Source: Paenibacillus peoriae KCTC 3763
GTDB lineage: Bacteria; Bacillota; Bacilli; Paenibacillales; Paenibacillaceae
Assembly: GCF_000236805.1 (NCBI RefSeq)
Contig: NZ_AGFX01000018.1
Span: forward strand, 186,001 to 250,000
Reading direction: 5' to 3'
Length of the DNA: 64,000 bases
Positions within the stretch are counted from its first letter, which is position 1. The number at the start of each line of letters is the position of its first letter. Shown here piece by piece: positions 26,207 through 34,340 of the stretch. Position numbers and translations under genes: made by a program. A model generated the notes under the pieces. The model was not told the origin of the DNA and did not search any database. It worked only from the letters and a program-made list of their open reading frames with translations.

Positions 26207-26890
26207 TTATAAAAATAGACGCTTCAGCTCCTGTACACGGTCTTCAATTCGATCCGGTATGATGCGAAACAGCGAAGACCATGGCATGAACAGCTCCGGT
26301 GCCAAGCGGTATTCTGCAAACTCCATGGCAGGTACAAAGGATAGCGACTGGAGATAGCGCCGTACAAGTCCGTCAATTTCATCATTCGTTGCAATCAGGC
26401 CGTGGAACAGCTCGTTCGTCAGCAGCCCGTCGACCCCGGCGCGTTTGTTCGCATTGGTATACAGATCCGGTAACAGCTCAAAAATATCCACGGTTGGCGA
26501 GAATGCGTGCTTTCCCGGTTGAGAGAACAGACGCACATGCGTACCATCCAGTACGTTACTGCGGTCCTTGAGTAGGCCCTTGAGCACCTTGCCGTGAAAG
26601 CTGGCTTCGCAATCTACGACTTCACCGTCATGCCCGACATAGACCCACACATGCTCCAGCTCGTAGAGGTGGCCAATCTCGTAGTCCCACCAGATGGCGT
26701 ATTCCACAATATGCTGCACCCGTTCGTCTGTAAATTCCAAAGTACGTCGAAAGGATGGGGAAGGCCCAGGTTGATCCAATACCGTAACACCTACAAAATC
26801 CGGGTAAAACGGCTCTTTGTGATCAAACATCAGGTAAGGCGCATATCGCAGCCATAAATCAGTGTTATTGTCATCATCGGGTATATTCAT
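26207..26890 (-). CDS. Conserved hypothetical protein
   Basis: 227 residues, soluble, no signal. The central segment YEIGHLYELEHVWVYVGHDG followed by CEASFHGK has the E-H-V-x-V ... S-x-H-G layout that I associate with Vps62-type proteins, but I cannot assign the family with confidence. ATG 26890 has CGGAGG 7 nt upstream; a longer form from 26947 would swallow that SD. It lies just upstream of, and on the same strand as, the AraC-type sensor gene. Confidence 0.65.
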   Translation of the reverse strand: MNIPDDDNNTDLWLRYAPYLMFDHKEPFYPDFVGVTVLDQPGPSPSFRRTLEFTDERVQHIVEYAIWWDYEIGHLYELEHVWVYVGHDGEVVDCEASFHGKVLKGLLKDRSNVLDGTHVRLFSQPGKHAFSPTVDIFELLPDLYTNANKRAGVDGLLTNELFHGLIATNDEIDGLVRRYLQSLSFVPAMEFAEYRLAPELFMPWSSLFRIIPDRIEDRVQELKRLFL

Positions 26891-27082
26891 GGCGGAACCT
26901 CCGTATCGTGTAATGTAACTAAGCGGCATGCCTCGTCTATATGACACCCGGTGTGCATTTTGAGGGACAAATAGGTACTGTTCTACTATTGTGGAGCCTA
27001 ATTGTTATTGAGAGATTAAAGAGAAGAGGCTAACTCGTTAATTTTTTTTCGAAGAAAAGAAAATAGATGTCATTTCAAAAAA

Positions 27083-27111
27083 GTCTATACATATAAATTA
27101 AATGTATAGAC
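27083..27111. promoter_or_regulatory. Operator-like inverted repeat upstream of the PTS operon
   Basis: GTCTATACAT and ATGTATAGAC are exact 10-bp inverted arms with a 9-nt spacer. Each arm also contains a T-G-T...A-C-A half-palindrome typical of GntR/HutC-family operators. The right arm overlaps the -35 box of the promoter, so binding by the GntR protein encoded at 30957 would repress. Confidence 0.7.
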
Positions 27112-27135
27112 AAATACAGCAAGCGGATTTATAAT
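27107..27135 (+). promoter_or_regulatory. Promoter of the cellobiose-type PTS operon
   Basis: TAGACA (27107-27112), 17-nt spacer, TATAAT (27130-27135). Confidence 0.65.
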
Positions 27136-27154
27136 TACTGTGCAACCGTTTTCT

Positions 27155-27168
27155 GGTAAACGTTTCTA
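27155..27168 (+). promoter_or_regulatory. cre-like CcpA site
   Basis: GGTAAACGTTTCTA agrees with the cre consensus TGWAARCGYTWNCW at 12 of 14 positions. It lies downstream of the -10 box, where CcpA acts as a roadblock, so glucose repression of the operon is likely. Confidence 0.55.
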
Positions 27169-27209
27169 GTAGTTAGCATCCAATCAGACCTTGAAGGGAA
27201 GGAACAATC

Positions 27210-27527
27210 ATGAAGAAAATTTTACTGGCGTGTAGCTCAGGTATGTCTACAAGTTTGCTGGTTACCAAGATGCAGGATTATGCCAAGTCCATTGGAGACG
27301 AGGCTGAAATTTGGGCAGTAGGTCAAGATCAGGCGTCAGAAGATATGGCTAAGGCAGACGCGGTATTGATTGGCCCGCAAATGAGTTTTCTTAAGGGACA
27401 GCTGGAAAAGGAAGCAGCTCAATATGGTATTCATGTAGAAGTAATTGACATGATGGCATACGGAATGGTCGACGGTAAGAAAGCCTATGAGCAGGCCGTG
27501 AAGCTGGTGGAACGTAAAAATGGATAA
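27210..27527 (+). CDS. PTS cellobiose/lichenan-type transporter, IIB component
   Basis: 105 residues. The phosphocysteine loop is at the N-terminus (LLACSSGMSTSLLV, Cys8). It accepts phosphate from IIA and passes it to the incoming beta-glucoside at IIC. It is the first gene of the five-gene set IIB-IIA-IIC-GH1-GntR. Its end overlaps the IIA start by 8 nt, implying translational coupling. Confidence 0.93.
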   Translation: MKKILLACSSGMSTSLLVTKMQDYAKSIGDEAEIWAVGQDQASEDMAKADAVLIGPQMSFLKGQLEKEAAQYGIHVEVIDMMAYGMVDGKKAYEQAVKLVERKNG

Positions 27528-27852
27528 AGTCAACATAGCTGAACTGACGGAAGAGCAAATTAGTTTCCAGCTTATTCTTCATAGTGGAAGCGCTCGCAGT
27601 AAAGTGATTCAGGCACTGACCGAATACCGTAATGAGAATGTGGAAGGTGCGGACGATCTGCTCAAGCAGGCGAAGCAGGATTTGCGTGCTGCCCATGATA
27701 TCCATTTTCAAATGGTCAAGAAGGAAGCGGGAGGAACCCAGACTCCTTTCTCGCTCCTTCTGATGCATGCCGAGGATCATCTGATGTCCACGGCTACCAT
27801 GAAGGATTTGGTTCAAGAGCTGCTGGAGTTGTTCAAATCCAGAAATTTATAG
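27520..27852 (+). CDS. PTS lactose/cellobiose-type IIA component
   Basis: 110 residues, helical. The phosphorylated His lies in LLLMHAEDHLMSTATMKDLV. The first helix (EQISFQLILHSGSARSKVIQ) matches the lactose/cellobiose IIA fold. It relays phosphate from HPr to the IIB at 27210. Confidence 0.93.
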   Translation: MDKVNIAELTEEQISFQLILHSGSARSKVIQALTEYRNENVEGADDLLKQAKQDLRAAHDIHFQMVKKEAGGTQTPFSLLLMHAEDHLMSTATMKDLVQELLELFKSRNL

Positions 27853-27935
27853 CTGGACCTGAAGATTTGTGAAATTTGTGACATGAAATGCTTGCAACCA
27901 TTTGATGCAAGTCACTTCGCGGGGAGGAATAGGCT

Positions 27936-29264
27936 TTGTTTGAAAAATTAAGCCGGATACTGATACCTATTGCCGGTAAACTGAACAACAACCGCTATCT
28001 TACTGTACTACGTGATGCATTTATGCTGTCATTTCCATTAACAGTTTTTGGCTCCATTATTGTTGTTATTATCAATCTGCCGTTCTTAAAAGGGTGGATG
28101 GGCGAGGGCAATCTGACAACTTTTCAAAATCTGTTGAATATTGCGCCTAATGCCACACTGAACATCATGACCCTATTCGTGGTCGTCGGGATTGGCTATT
28201 ACCTATCTCGAAGTTATAAGGTCGAGCCCATATTCGGCGGCATGATCGCGTTGGCCAGCTTTTTGATGCTGACCCCGTTTGTGCTGACACAAGAAAGCGG
28301 TGCTACGATTGCTGGGGTCATTCCGGTTGATCGGATTGGGGCCAAGGGCATGTTCCTTGGTATGATCGTCGCTTTTATTGCGGCCGAGATTTACCGAAAG
28401 GTGACACAGCGGAACTTTATTATTAAAATGCCTCCAGGCGTTCCGCCGGCAGTTGCCAAATCGTTTGCCGCTTTGCTTCCGGCGTGTATCACATTGGGCA
28501 TATTTTTGATCATCAACGTTATAGTTACCCTGACCCTTCACAATAACCTGCATGATTTGATTTATCATGCCGTTCAGGCGCCGCTGGTGCATTTGGGCAG
28601 TGGAATTATACCTACATTGATTGCTATTTTCTTTGTTCAGCTCTTATGGTTCTTTGGGCTTCATGGTCAAATCATTATCAACTCGGTCATGGACCCAATC
28701 TGGAATACGCTGGCACTTGAAAACTATGAAGCGTACTCCAAAGGTTTGGAACTGCCGCATATTATCACTAAGCAGTTTGTGGATATTTATACAGTAGGTA
28801 TCGGTGGTACAGGTATGACGCTGGCTGTGGTGCTCACGATTCTGATCTTCCTGAAGAGCAAGCAAATGAAGCAGGTCAGTAAGCTGGCCCTTGGACCGGG
28901 TCTGTTTAATGTCAACGAACCCGTCATATTCGGTCTGCCGATTGTGATGAATCCGCTTATTTTTGTTCCATGGGTCATTTCTCCAATGATCGTTACGCTG
29001 ATTACTTACTTTGCCATGTCCACCGGGATTGTACCGCCGCCAAACGGGATACAGGTTCCTTGGACGATGCCGTTGTTCTTTAGTGGAATGATGGGTACGG
29101 GCTCCCTGATGGGTGGCGTGCTGCAACTGTTCAATATGGCTGTTGTCTTTATCATCTGGTTCCCGTTCCTGAAAATTATTGACCGGATGAACGTTCGTAA
29201 AGAGCAGGAAGAGGAGCTTAGCCAAGCAGCCATTGCAGGTAAGGATCAAACTGTTGGAATGTAA
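27936..29264 (+). CDS. PTS cellobiose-type permease, IIC component
   Basis: 442 residues with about 10 membrane segments (for example DAFMLSFPLTVFGSIIVVII). The motif FGLHGQIIINSVMDPIWNTL and the segment GLFNVNEPVIFGLPIVMNPL are characteristic of the CelB/LicC group. The start is TTG 27936 with GGGGAGGA upstream. It transports and phosphorylates a beta-linked disaccharide such as cellobiose. Confidence 0.93.
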   Translation: MFEKLSRILIPIAGKLNNNRYLTVLRDAFMLSFPLTVFGSIIVVIINLPFLKGWMGEGNLTTFQNLLNIAPNATLNIMTLFVVVGIGYYLSRSYKVEPIFGGMIALASFLMLTPFVLTQESGATIAGVIPVDRIGAKGMFLGMIVAFIAAEIYRKVTQRNFIIKMPPGVPPAVAKSFAALLPACITLGIFLIINVIVTLTLHNNLHDLIYHAVQAPLVHLGSGIIPTLIAIFFVQLLWFFGLHGQIIINSVMDPIWNTLALENYEAYSKGLELPHIITKQFVDIYTVGIGGTGMTLAVVLTILIFLKSKQMKQVSKLALGPGLFNVNEPVIFGLPIVMNPLIFVPWVISPMIVTLITYFAMSTGIVPPPNGIQVPWTMPLFFSGMMGTGSLMGGVLQLFNMAVVFIIWFPFLKIIDRMNVRKEQEEELSQAAIAGKDQTVGM

Positions 29265-29322
29265 CGTGAATGAGCTGCTGAACTAGCAGCTTGTTCATTG
29301 GAAAAGAGAGAGGAGTAGAGCT

Positions 29323-30747
29323 GTGAATCATACCGAAATGAAAGATATAGAGAAGCAAGCCATTCAATACCGTTTTCCATCCGACTTCTGGTGGGGTTCG
29401 TCAGCTTCGGCTACCCAGACAGAAGGAACCGTGGAGGGGGACGGCAAAGGACCAAACATTTGGGATTACTGGTTTGAGCAGGAGCCGAACCGTTTCTATG
29501 ACGGGGTTGGCCCTGCCGATACATCCCGTTTCTATACCCGTTACAAAGAGGATATTGCACTCATGAAAGAGCTTGGTCACAACTCTTTCCGGTTCTCCAT
29601 TTCCTGGTCGCGTCTGTTTCCGGCGGGAAGAGGTGCAATGAACCAGCAGGCGGTTCAGTTCTATAATGCCGTCATTGAAGAGTTGCAGCAGGCGGATATT
29701 GAGCCGTTTGTGAACCTGTATCATTTTGATTTGCCGATGGCTTTACAGGAAAAAGGAGGCTGGGTGAACCGGGAGACGGTCGAAGCTTACGTGGATTACG
29801 CTAACACTTGCTTTGAGCTGTTCGGGGATCGTGTAGCCAAATGGTTTACGCATAACGAGCCGATTGTCCCGGTGGAAGGCGGCTATCTGTACGATTTCCA
29901 TTATCCGAATGTAGTGGATTTCGGCAAAGCCGTACAGGTGGGGTATCATACCCTGTTATCGAGCGCAAGTGTCATTAAGGCTTACAAAGAGGGAGGCTAC
30001 AAGGGCAAAATCGGTATTATTTTGAACCTGACGCCGACCTATCCGCGTAGTCAGCACCCGGCAGACGTGCAGGCTGCTGAAATATGCGATGCGTTCTTTA
30101 ACCGTTCCTTTTTGGACCCATCTGTGACGGGAGAATTTAATCCTTTGCTCGTAGAGCTGTTACGCCAAGAGGGATTTTTACCTTCGACAGAAGAAGGAGA
30201 TCGGGAGATTATACGCCAGGGTACTGTGGATCTGCTGGGCATTAACTATTATCAGCCGCGCAGAGTCAAGGCCCGTGAAAGTCTGCCGAATCCGGACGCG
30301 CCTTTTGTACCGGAGCGCTTCTTCGATTATTACGTCATGCCTGGTCGCAAGATGAATGAGATGCGGGGCTGGGAAATTTATGAGAAGGGGATTTACGATA
30401 TTCTGACCAATGTCAGACAGAATTACGGCAACATTGAGTGCTTCATTTCAGAAAATGGAATGGGCGTCCAAGGTGAGGAAAAATTCAGGGATGCGAACGG
30501 CATGATCCATGATGACTACCGCATTGATTTTATCCGTGAGCATCTCAAATGGGTTCAACGGGCCATCTCGGAAGGCTCCAATGTGAAGGGCTATCACTTA
30601 TGGACGTTTATGGATAACTGGTCCTGGTCGAACGCTTATAAAAATCGCTATGGCTTCGTGTCTGTCGATCTTCAGGACGGAGGCAAAAGATCCGTTAAAC
30701 AGAGTGGACACTGGTTCAAACAGGTGATCGAAAATAACGGATTCTAA
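29323..30747 (+). CDS. 6-phospho-beta-glucosidase, glycoside hydrolase family 1
   Basis: 474 residues. The acid/base Glu lies in WFTHNEP (about E179) and the nucleophile in FISENGMG. Near the C-terminus DNWSWSNAYKNRYGF has Ser where non-phospho GH1 enzymes have Glu (N-F-E-W-A), plus the Lys and Tyr used to bind phosphate, so the substrate should be the 6-phosphorylated disaccharide made by the upstream PTS. GTG start with AGGAG upstream. A terminator follows directly, so gntR at 30957 has its own promoter. Confidence 0.94.
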   Translation: MNHTEMKDIEKQAIQYRFPSDFWWGSSASATQTEGTVEGDGKGPNIWDYWFEQEPNRFYDGVGPADTSRFYTRYKEDIALMKELGHNSFRFSISWSRLFPAGRGAMNQQAVQFYNAVIEELQQADIEPFVNLYHFDLPMALQEKGGWVNRETVEAYVDYANTCFELFGDRVAKWFTHNEPIVPVEGGYLYDFHYPNVVDFGKAVQVGYHTLLSSASVIKAYKEGGYKGKIGIILNLTPTYPRSQHPADVQAAEICDAFFNRSFLDPSVTGEFNPLLVELLRQEGFLPSTEEGDREIIRQGTVDLLGINYYQPRRVKARESLPNPDAPFVPERFFDYYVMPGRKMNEMRGWEIYEKGIYDILTNVRQNYGNIECFISENGMGVQGEEKFRDANGMIHDDYRIDFIREHLKWVQRAISEGSNVKGYHLWTFMDNWSWSNAYKNRYGFVSVDLQDGGKRSVKQSGHWFKQVIENNGF

Positions 30748-30753
30748 GGTGGT

Positions 30754-30780
30754 GGGTGGTCCTCTGGACCGCCTTTTTTT
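30754..30780 (+). terminator. Terminator of the PTS operon
   Basis: GGTGGTCC and GGACCGCC arms with a TCT loop, followed by seven T. Confidence 0.85.
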
Positions 30781-30835
30781 CTTCATCGCTGGAAATGAGC
30801 TATGCTGTATACCGCTGGTGAGAAAGTGTAATGTT

Positions 30836-30854
30836 CGGTATACTACTTATACCG
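30836..30854. promoter_or_regulatory. Palindrome upstream of gntR
   Basis: CGGTATA-CTACT-TATACCG, perfect 7-bp arms, about 100 nt before the GntR start; a further TATACCG half lies at 30808-30814. It differs from the 27083 operator, so it may bind another regulator or represent autoregulation. Confidence 0.45.
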
Positions 30855-30956
30855 TAATACCTTAACGTCCCGCCTGCAGAGACATAAGAACCAGCGCTAC
30901 CGATGTTTTTGGTAAAATGCTGACATAAAACAATTTTTAGTACAGGTGGTAGACAG

Positions 30957-31667
30957 ATGAATAAATACGAGCGGATTGCGCAAGAGGTCAAACAGCGTAT
31001 TATGAATAAGACCTATAGCGGTGATGATCCGATTCCCGATGAGATTTCACTGGCAAGTGAGTTCCAGGTAAGTCGGATGACGATCAAGAGGGCATTGGAT
31101 ACGTTAGTGATGGAAGGGCTGCTGAATCGTAAAAGAGGACACGGCACCTTTATCGTCAAATCGGTTCATAATAGTCCTGTTAACGTCGTTGTTAATGAAA
31201 TGTTGGGGTTAACCAACGTACTGCGCGGGAAAGAAATTAAAAATAAGATTGTCGCCTTTGACGTTCAATTTCCATCCGCGGAAGTAGCAGCTCATCTATT
31301 TATTGATGCTAATTCCCCTGTATATCATGTGATCCGTCTGCGTGTTGTGGAGGGTGAGCCGTATGTTATCGAGCGCACGTACATGCCCACGAAGCTGATT
31401 AGTGGTATTACCGAGCAGGTGCTGTACGGCTCAGTGTACAAACATATTAAGGAGGAGCTGGGCCTTAATATTGTCGGTTTACATCGTACAATCCGGGCGT
31501 CCAAGTCGACAGAACTGGATCGGGAGCATTTGGACTGTGCAGCGGATGATCCAATCTTGGAAATTGAGCAGGTGGGTTATCTGGATACGGGTATACCATT
31601 TGAATACTCATTCTCACGGCATCGGTACGACAAATTTGTGTTTACCACAGTCAATCGGATGCGTTGA
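30957..31667 (+). CDS. GntR/HutC-family regulator (UTRA domain)
   Basis: 236 residues. An N-terminal winged helix (EISLASEFQVSRMTIKRALD, then LLNRKRGHGTFIV) is followed by a UTRA effector domain from about residue 90 (VYHVIRLRVVEGEPYVIERT, then EYSFSRHRYDKFVF). AGGTGG lies 9 nt before the ATG. It probably represses the PTS operon until a phosphorylated beta-glucoside binds. It is also similar in design to GmuR/BglR-type regulators; the exact ligand is not predictable. Confidence 0.9.
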   Translation: MNKYERIAQEVKQRIMNKTYSGDDPIPDEISLASEFQVSRMTIKRALDTLVMEGLLNRKRGHGTFIVKSVHNSPVNVVVNEMLGLTNVLRGKEIKNKIVAFDVQFPSAEVAAHLFIDANSPVYHVIRLRVVEGEPYVIERTYMPTKLISGITEQVLYGSVYKHIKEELGLNIVGLHRTIRASKSTELDREHLDCAADDPILEIEQVGYLDTGIPFEYSFSRHRYDKFVFTTVNRMR

Positions 31668-31715
31668 GTAAGTATGTACGAAGCGGATGATAATGTGGTA
31701 AATGGTAATGTGGTA

Positions 31716-31778
31716 AAAAGAAAACATGGCAGAAGGAGCCTCCTTTATGTAGGTGATTTCCTGCCATGTTCTTTTTCA
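31716..31778. terminator. Bidirectional terminator between gntR and the GH43 gene
   Basis: AAAAAGAAAACATGGCAG pairs with CTGCCATGTTCTTTTT around a ~28-nt internal loop region; A and T runs on both sides. Confidence 0.75.
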
Positions 31779-31787
31779 TGAAACGAA

Positions 31788-33326
31788 TTAGTTACCCAGC
31801 AGTCTGACTTCATGCACCGTCGGGGTATACCAGTTGTTTGGATTATTAAATAGTACCGCATTTACGAGATTGATTCGCACGTAGCGGGCTTGGAAATTGA
31901 CTTTGTCACTGGTAAAGCCATACGCAGTATTGGTCGTACGGTCAATGGTGGAATAGTTAACCCCATCTGTGCTGTATTCAATTTTATATTTGTAATACGC
32001 TTCAGAGCCTTTGTACATAAACCATGAAATATCTACTTCGTTGATCGTTTTCGTACTGCCCAAATCGACCTGCCACCAAGCGGGCCAGGATGCAGATGCA
32101 GCCTTCCACGAGGTTTGGGCATTGCCGTCGTTCGCCAGTGAAGCCGCAGAAGTGGATGCAACTGAGCTGGCAGTCGCGGTTTTGCCTTGCGCGTGATTCA
32201 CAAGGGACGGCAGGATGACCGAACCTGTGGCCGCATTCAGATCCCAGCTGCTGTACCAGTTCAGGGCTGCTGTTTTATTGGAGTCATTCAGCGTCAGCGG
32301 CAGCCAAATGAATTTGTGGTCACTCAGATTGAGTGGGTTCCAGCGATCGCCCATATAGATGTAGCTGGTTCCTGCGCTGCCTGTAATCGTAGCGATGGAG
32401 TGAATTTGCGAACCATAAGCTGCCGGGTCACCGAAGGGTGACAGCGCAGACCAGCTTCCGGTCATGGAGCTGGCGGTGGCATAGGCTCCCTGGTTCGGAT
32501 ACCAGCCGGATGCCTGCGAGGTGAACAGGTAGTAGGTGTTGTTCTTTTTCACAACAGCAGGGGCTTCACGGTAGCCATTCTCGAAAATCCAGCCAACAAA
32601 TGACTGTACTCCCGTATAGTCGGCTGTCAGCTTGAAGATCGCCATCGTATCATTGGCCCCGCCATTTTTACGAGAAGCCGTAATGAGGTAGCCGCTACCG
32701 TCGGTATCTGTAAACACCGTCATATCACGGGACTCATAATTCAGCGGACGGAAGCTGCCTTGGTAGACAAAATTCCCGTCGGGTGTATCGCTGATAGCGA
32801 CAGCTACACGACCGAGTGAATAGTCTATACCATTTTCATAATGCGCCCATAGGACATATTTGCCGGTGGTTTTGTTGTAAATAACCTTGGGACGTTCGAT
32901 TTTGCTGGAATTCAGCTCAGGGGCGGAATTTTTGGTGAGGATGGTGCTGCGGAAGGACCAATTTTTCAGATCGGTAGAGGTATAAACGTTCACTTTTTCA
33001 AATTTCCAGTTCTCGGCATGCTCGCCGTACCAATAATAAGTGGAACCTACTTTTAGAATATTGCCGCTGTTCGCCTGTATCGGATTACCTGCAGTGTCTT
33101 TCCAATCCGTTCCGTTGGTAATGGCTGTGCTTGCTGTTGCATTCAGAGATAGCTCTGCATGGGTGACGTTCAAGCTGTTGGGCAGCCGAGCCGGGGTCTC
33201 GTAGGTTGCATGAGTCACGCTTGTCGTATTGGCATGTGCTGCGTCGGGCTGAAGACCTGTACCGGCCACTGCAAGCAAGATACAAATCCATGCGCCTAAC
33301 CATTTGCTGTTGTTGGTCCACTTCAC
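31788..33326 (-). CDS. Secreted GH43-type glycosidase with C-terminal F5/8 (discoidin) module
   Basis: 512 residues. Signal peptide (WLGAWICILLAVAGTGLQPD, ending near A-H-A), then a five-bladed propeller resembling GH43 subfamilies active on galactan or arabinan (TYYWYGEHAENWKFEKVNVY, RPKVIYNKTTGKYVLWAHYE, YMGDRWNPLNLSDHKFIW). The last ~135 residues are an F5/8 type C / CBM32-like module (ATASSVASTSAASLANDGNA, WWQVDLGSTKTINEVDISWF). It acts outside the cell on plant polysaccharide side chains; the precise substrate is not clear. A cre site upstream suggests glucose repression. Confidence 0.85.
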   Translation of the reverse strand: MKWTNNSKWLGAWICILLAVAGTGLQPDAAHANTTSVTHATYETPARLPNSLNVTHAELSLNATASTAITNGTDWKDTAGNPIQANSGNILKVGSTYYWYGEHAENWKFEKVNVYTSTDLKNWSFRSTILTKNSAPELNSSKIERPKVIYNKTTGKYVLWAHYENGIDYSLGRVAVAISDTPDGNFVYQGSFRPLNYESRDMTVFTDTDGSGYLITASRKNGGANDTMAIFKLTADYTGVQSFVGWIFENGYREAPAVVKKNNTYYLFTSQASGWYPNQGAYATASSMTGSWSALSPFGDPAAYGSQIHSIATITGSAGTSYIYMGDRWNPLNLSDHKFIWLPLTLNDSNKTAALNWYSSWDLNAATGSVILPSLVNHAQGKTATASSVASTSAASLANDGNAQTSWKAASASWPAWWQVDLGSTKTINEVDISWFMYKGSEAYYKYKIEYSTDGVNYSTIDRTTNTAYGFTSDKVNFQARYVRINLVNAVLFNNPNNWYTPTVHEVRLLGN

Positions 33327-33406
33327 GATATCATCTGCCTCCTTTAATACGGATAGGATAGACCGGAACGGCTTGTCCCGTGCCTCATCTTCGATTTTAT
33401 CTTAAT

Positions 33407-33420
33407 TGGAAGCGTTTACA
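33407..33420 (-). promoter_or_regulatory. cre-like CcpA site upstream of the GH43 gene
   Basis: TGGAAGCGTTTACA matches the cre consensus at 13 of 14 positions, about 80-95 nt upstream of the GH43 start codon. The site is quasi-palindromic. Confidence 0.6.
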
Positions 33421-33622
33421 AGTGGAATAAATTGAAGTCTTTGATGATTAGATTGTAAGACTCATAAGATTTTAATTTAAAACAGATTTGATACTGCGAT
33501 GACAAATGTTGATTATTGTTGAATATAAGCGAAGGCAGATGAGCATGTGCTATTATGATCTATTGCTGTTTATCATTTGGCTAACGATGCTTGACGCGAC
33601 TATGAAGGAAGAAGGAAGCCAT

Positions 33623-34180
33623 ATGAACATCAGAGAAATGCTCCAGACCCACCCTATCATTGCGGCAGCAGAACATGATCATGTGGCGCTGGCCGTTCGC
33701 TCTAAGGCGTGTGCGGTGCTGCTGATGCATGGCAAGATTACAAGTCTGCTGGAGACGGAATTTCAGGAGCTGAGGAAGCAAAAGCCGGTGTTTGTACATA
33801 CGGATCTGGTCAAAGGGCTTTCCAATGATAAAGAGGCTGCAGCGTTTCTGGCCGGGCATGTACAGCCTGCGGGCATCGTAAGCACCAAAAGTGCTACGAT
33901 TCGTGCAGCCAAAAAAGAAGGGTTGCTGACCATTCAGCGTGTTTTCCTGATTGACACAGGATCGTTCCAAACCGCAATTCGCAGTATTAAAGAGAATGAA
34001 CCTGACGCAATTGAAATCATGCCGGGGATCGCGCCATCTATTATTCCGGCTTTTCAGGAACAGACAGGCTTGCCTATCATTGCTGCTGGACTGATATCGA
34101 CACCGGAGCAGGTGGAAGAAGCAATGAAGGCAGGGGCAGATGCCGTATCGCTAAGCCGATCAGAATTATGGAATTTGTAG
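33623..34180 (+). CDS. GlpP-family glycerol-3-phosphate-responsive antiterminator
   Basis: 185 residues forming a GlpP-type TIM barrel (SKACAVLLMHGKITSLLETE, FVHTDLVKGLSNDKEAAAFL, then EIMPGIAPSIIPAFQEQTGL and IIAAGLISTPEQVEEAMKAG). In B. subtilis GlpP with glycerol-3-phosphate prevents termination in the leaders of glp operons. ATG 33623 is preceded by AAGGAAG; longer in-frame starts give a non-homologous leader. No glpF, glpK or glpD lies nearby. Instead a terminator-like hairpin at 34226 and an ABC importer operon follow, so that operon is its likely target. Confidence 0.88.
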   Translation: MNIREMLQTHPIIAAAEHDHVALAVRSKACAVLLMHGKITSLLETEFQELRKQKPVFVHTDLVKGLSNDKEAAAFLAGHVQPAGIVSTKSATIRAAKKEGLLTIQRVFLIDTGSFQTAIRSIKENEPDAIEIMPGIAPSIIPAFQEQTGLPIIAAGLISTPEQVEEAMKAGADAVSLSRSELWNL

Positions 34181-34225
34181 GTTCGTGAATTTCATACGAT
34201 ATCTTGGGTGGAGACCATGAGAACC

Positions 34226-34275
34226 CATAGCTATCCTTTACTGAATGTGATAAGGGGATACCTATGTGTTTTTTT
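34226..34275 (+). terminator. Leader-type terminator between glpP and the ABC operon
   Basis: CATAG-C-TATCC pairs with GGATA-C-CTATG around a ~20-nt loop that can pair further (TTA/TAA), followed by TGTTTTTTT. It lies 66 nt before the binding-protein gene and directly downstream of the antiterminator gene, an arrangement expected for a GlpP-controlled leader. Confidence 0.65.
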
Positions 34276-34340
34276 GTGTTCTCTTTTGCATTCAATCGTT
34301 CAAGCAGTACAAAAAATCTCAAGGAACAGGTGATTAAGAA

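Noticed and set aside
28644-29249. 201-residue minus-strand ORF opposite the PTS IIC gene
   Set aside because: Antisense of a hydrophobic transporter gives a charged pseudo-protein; no SD.
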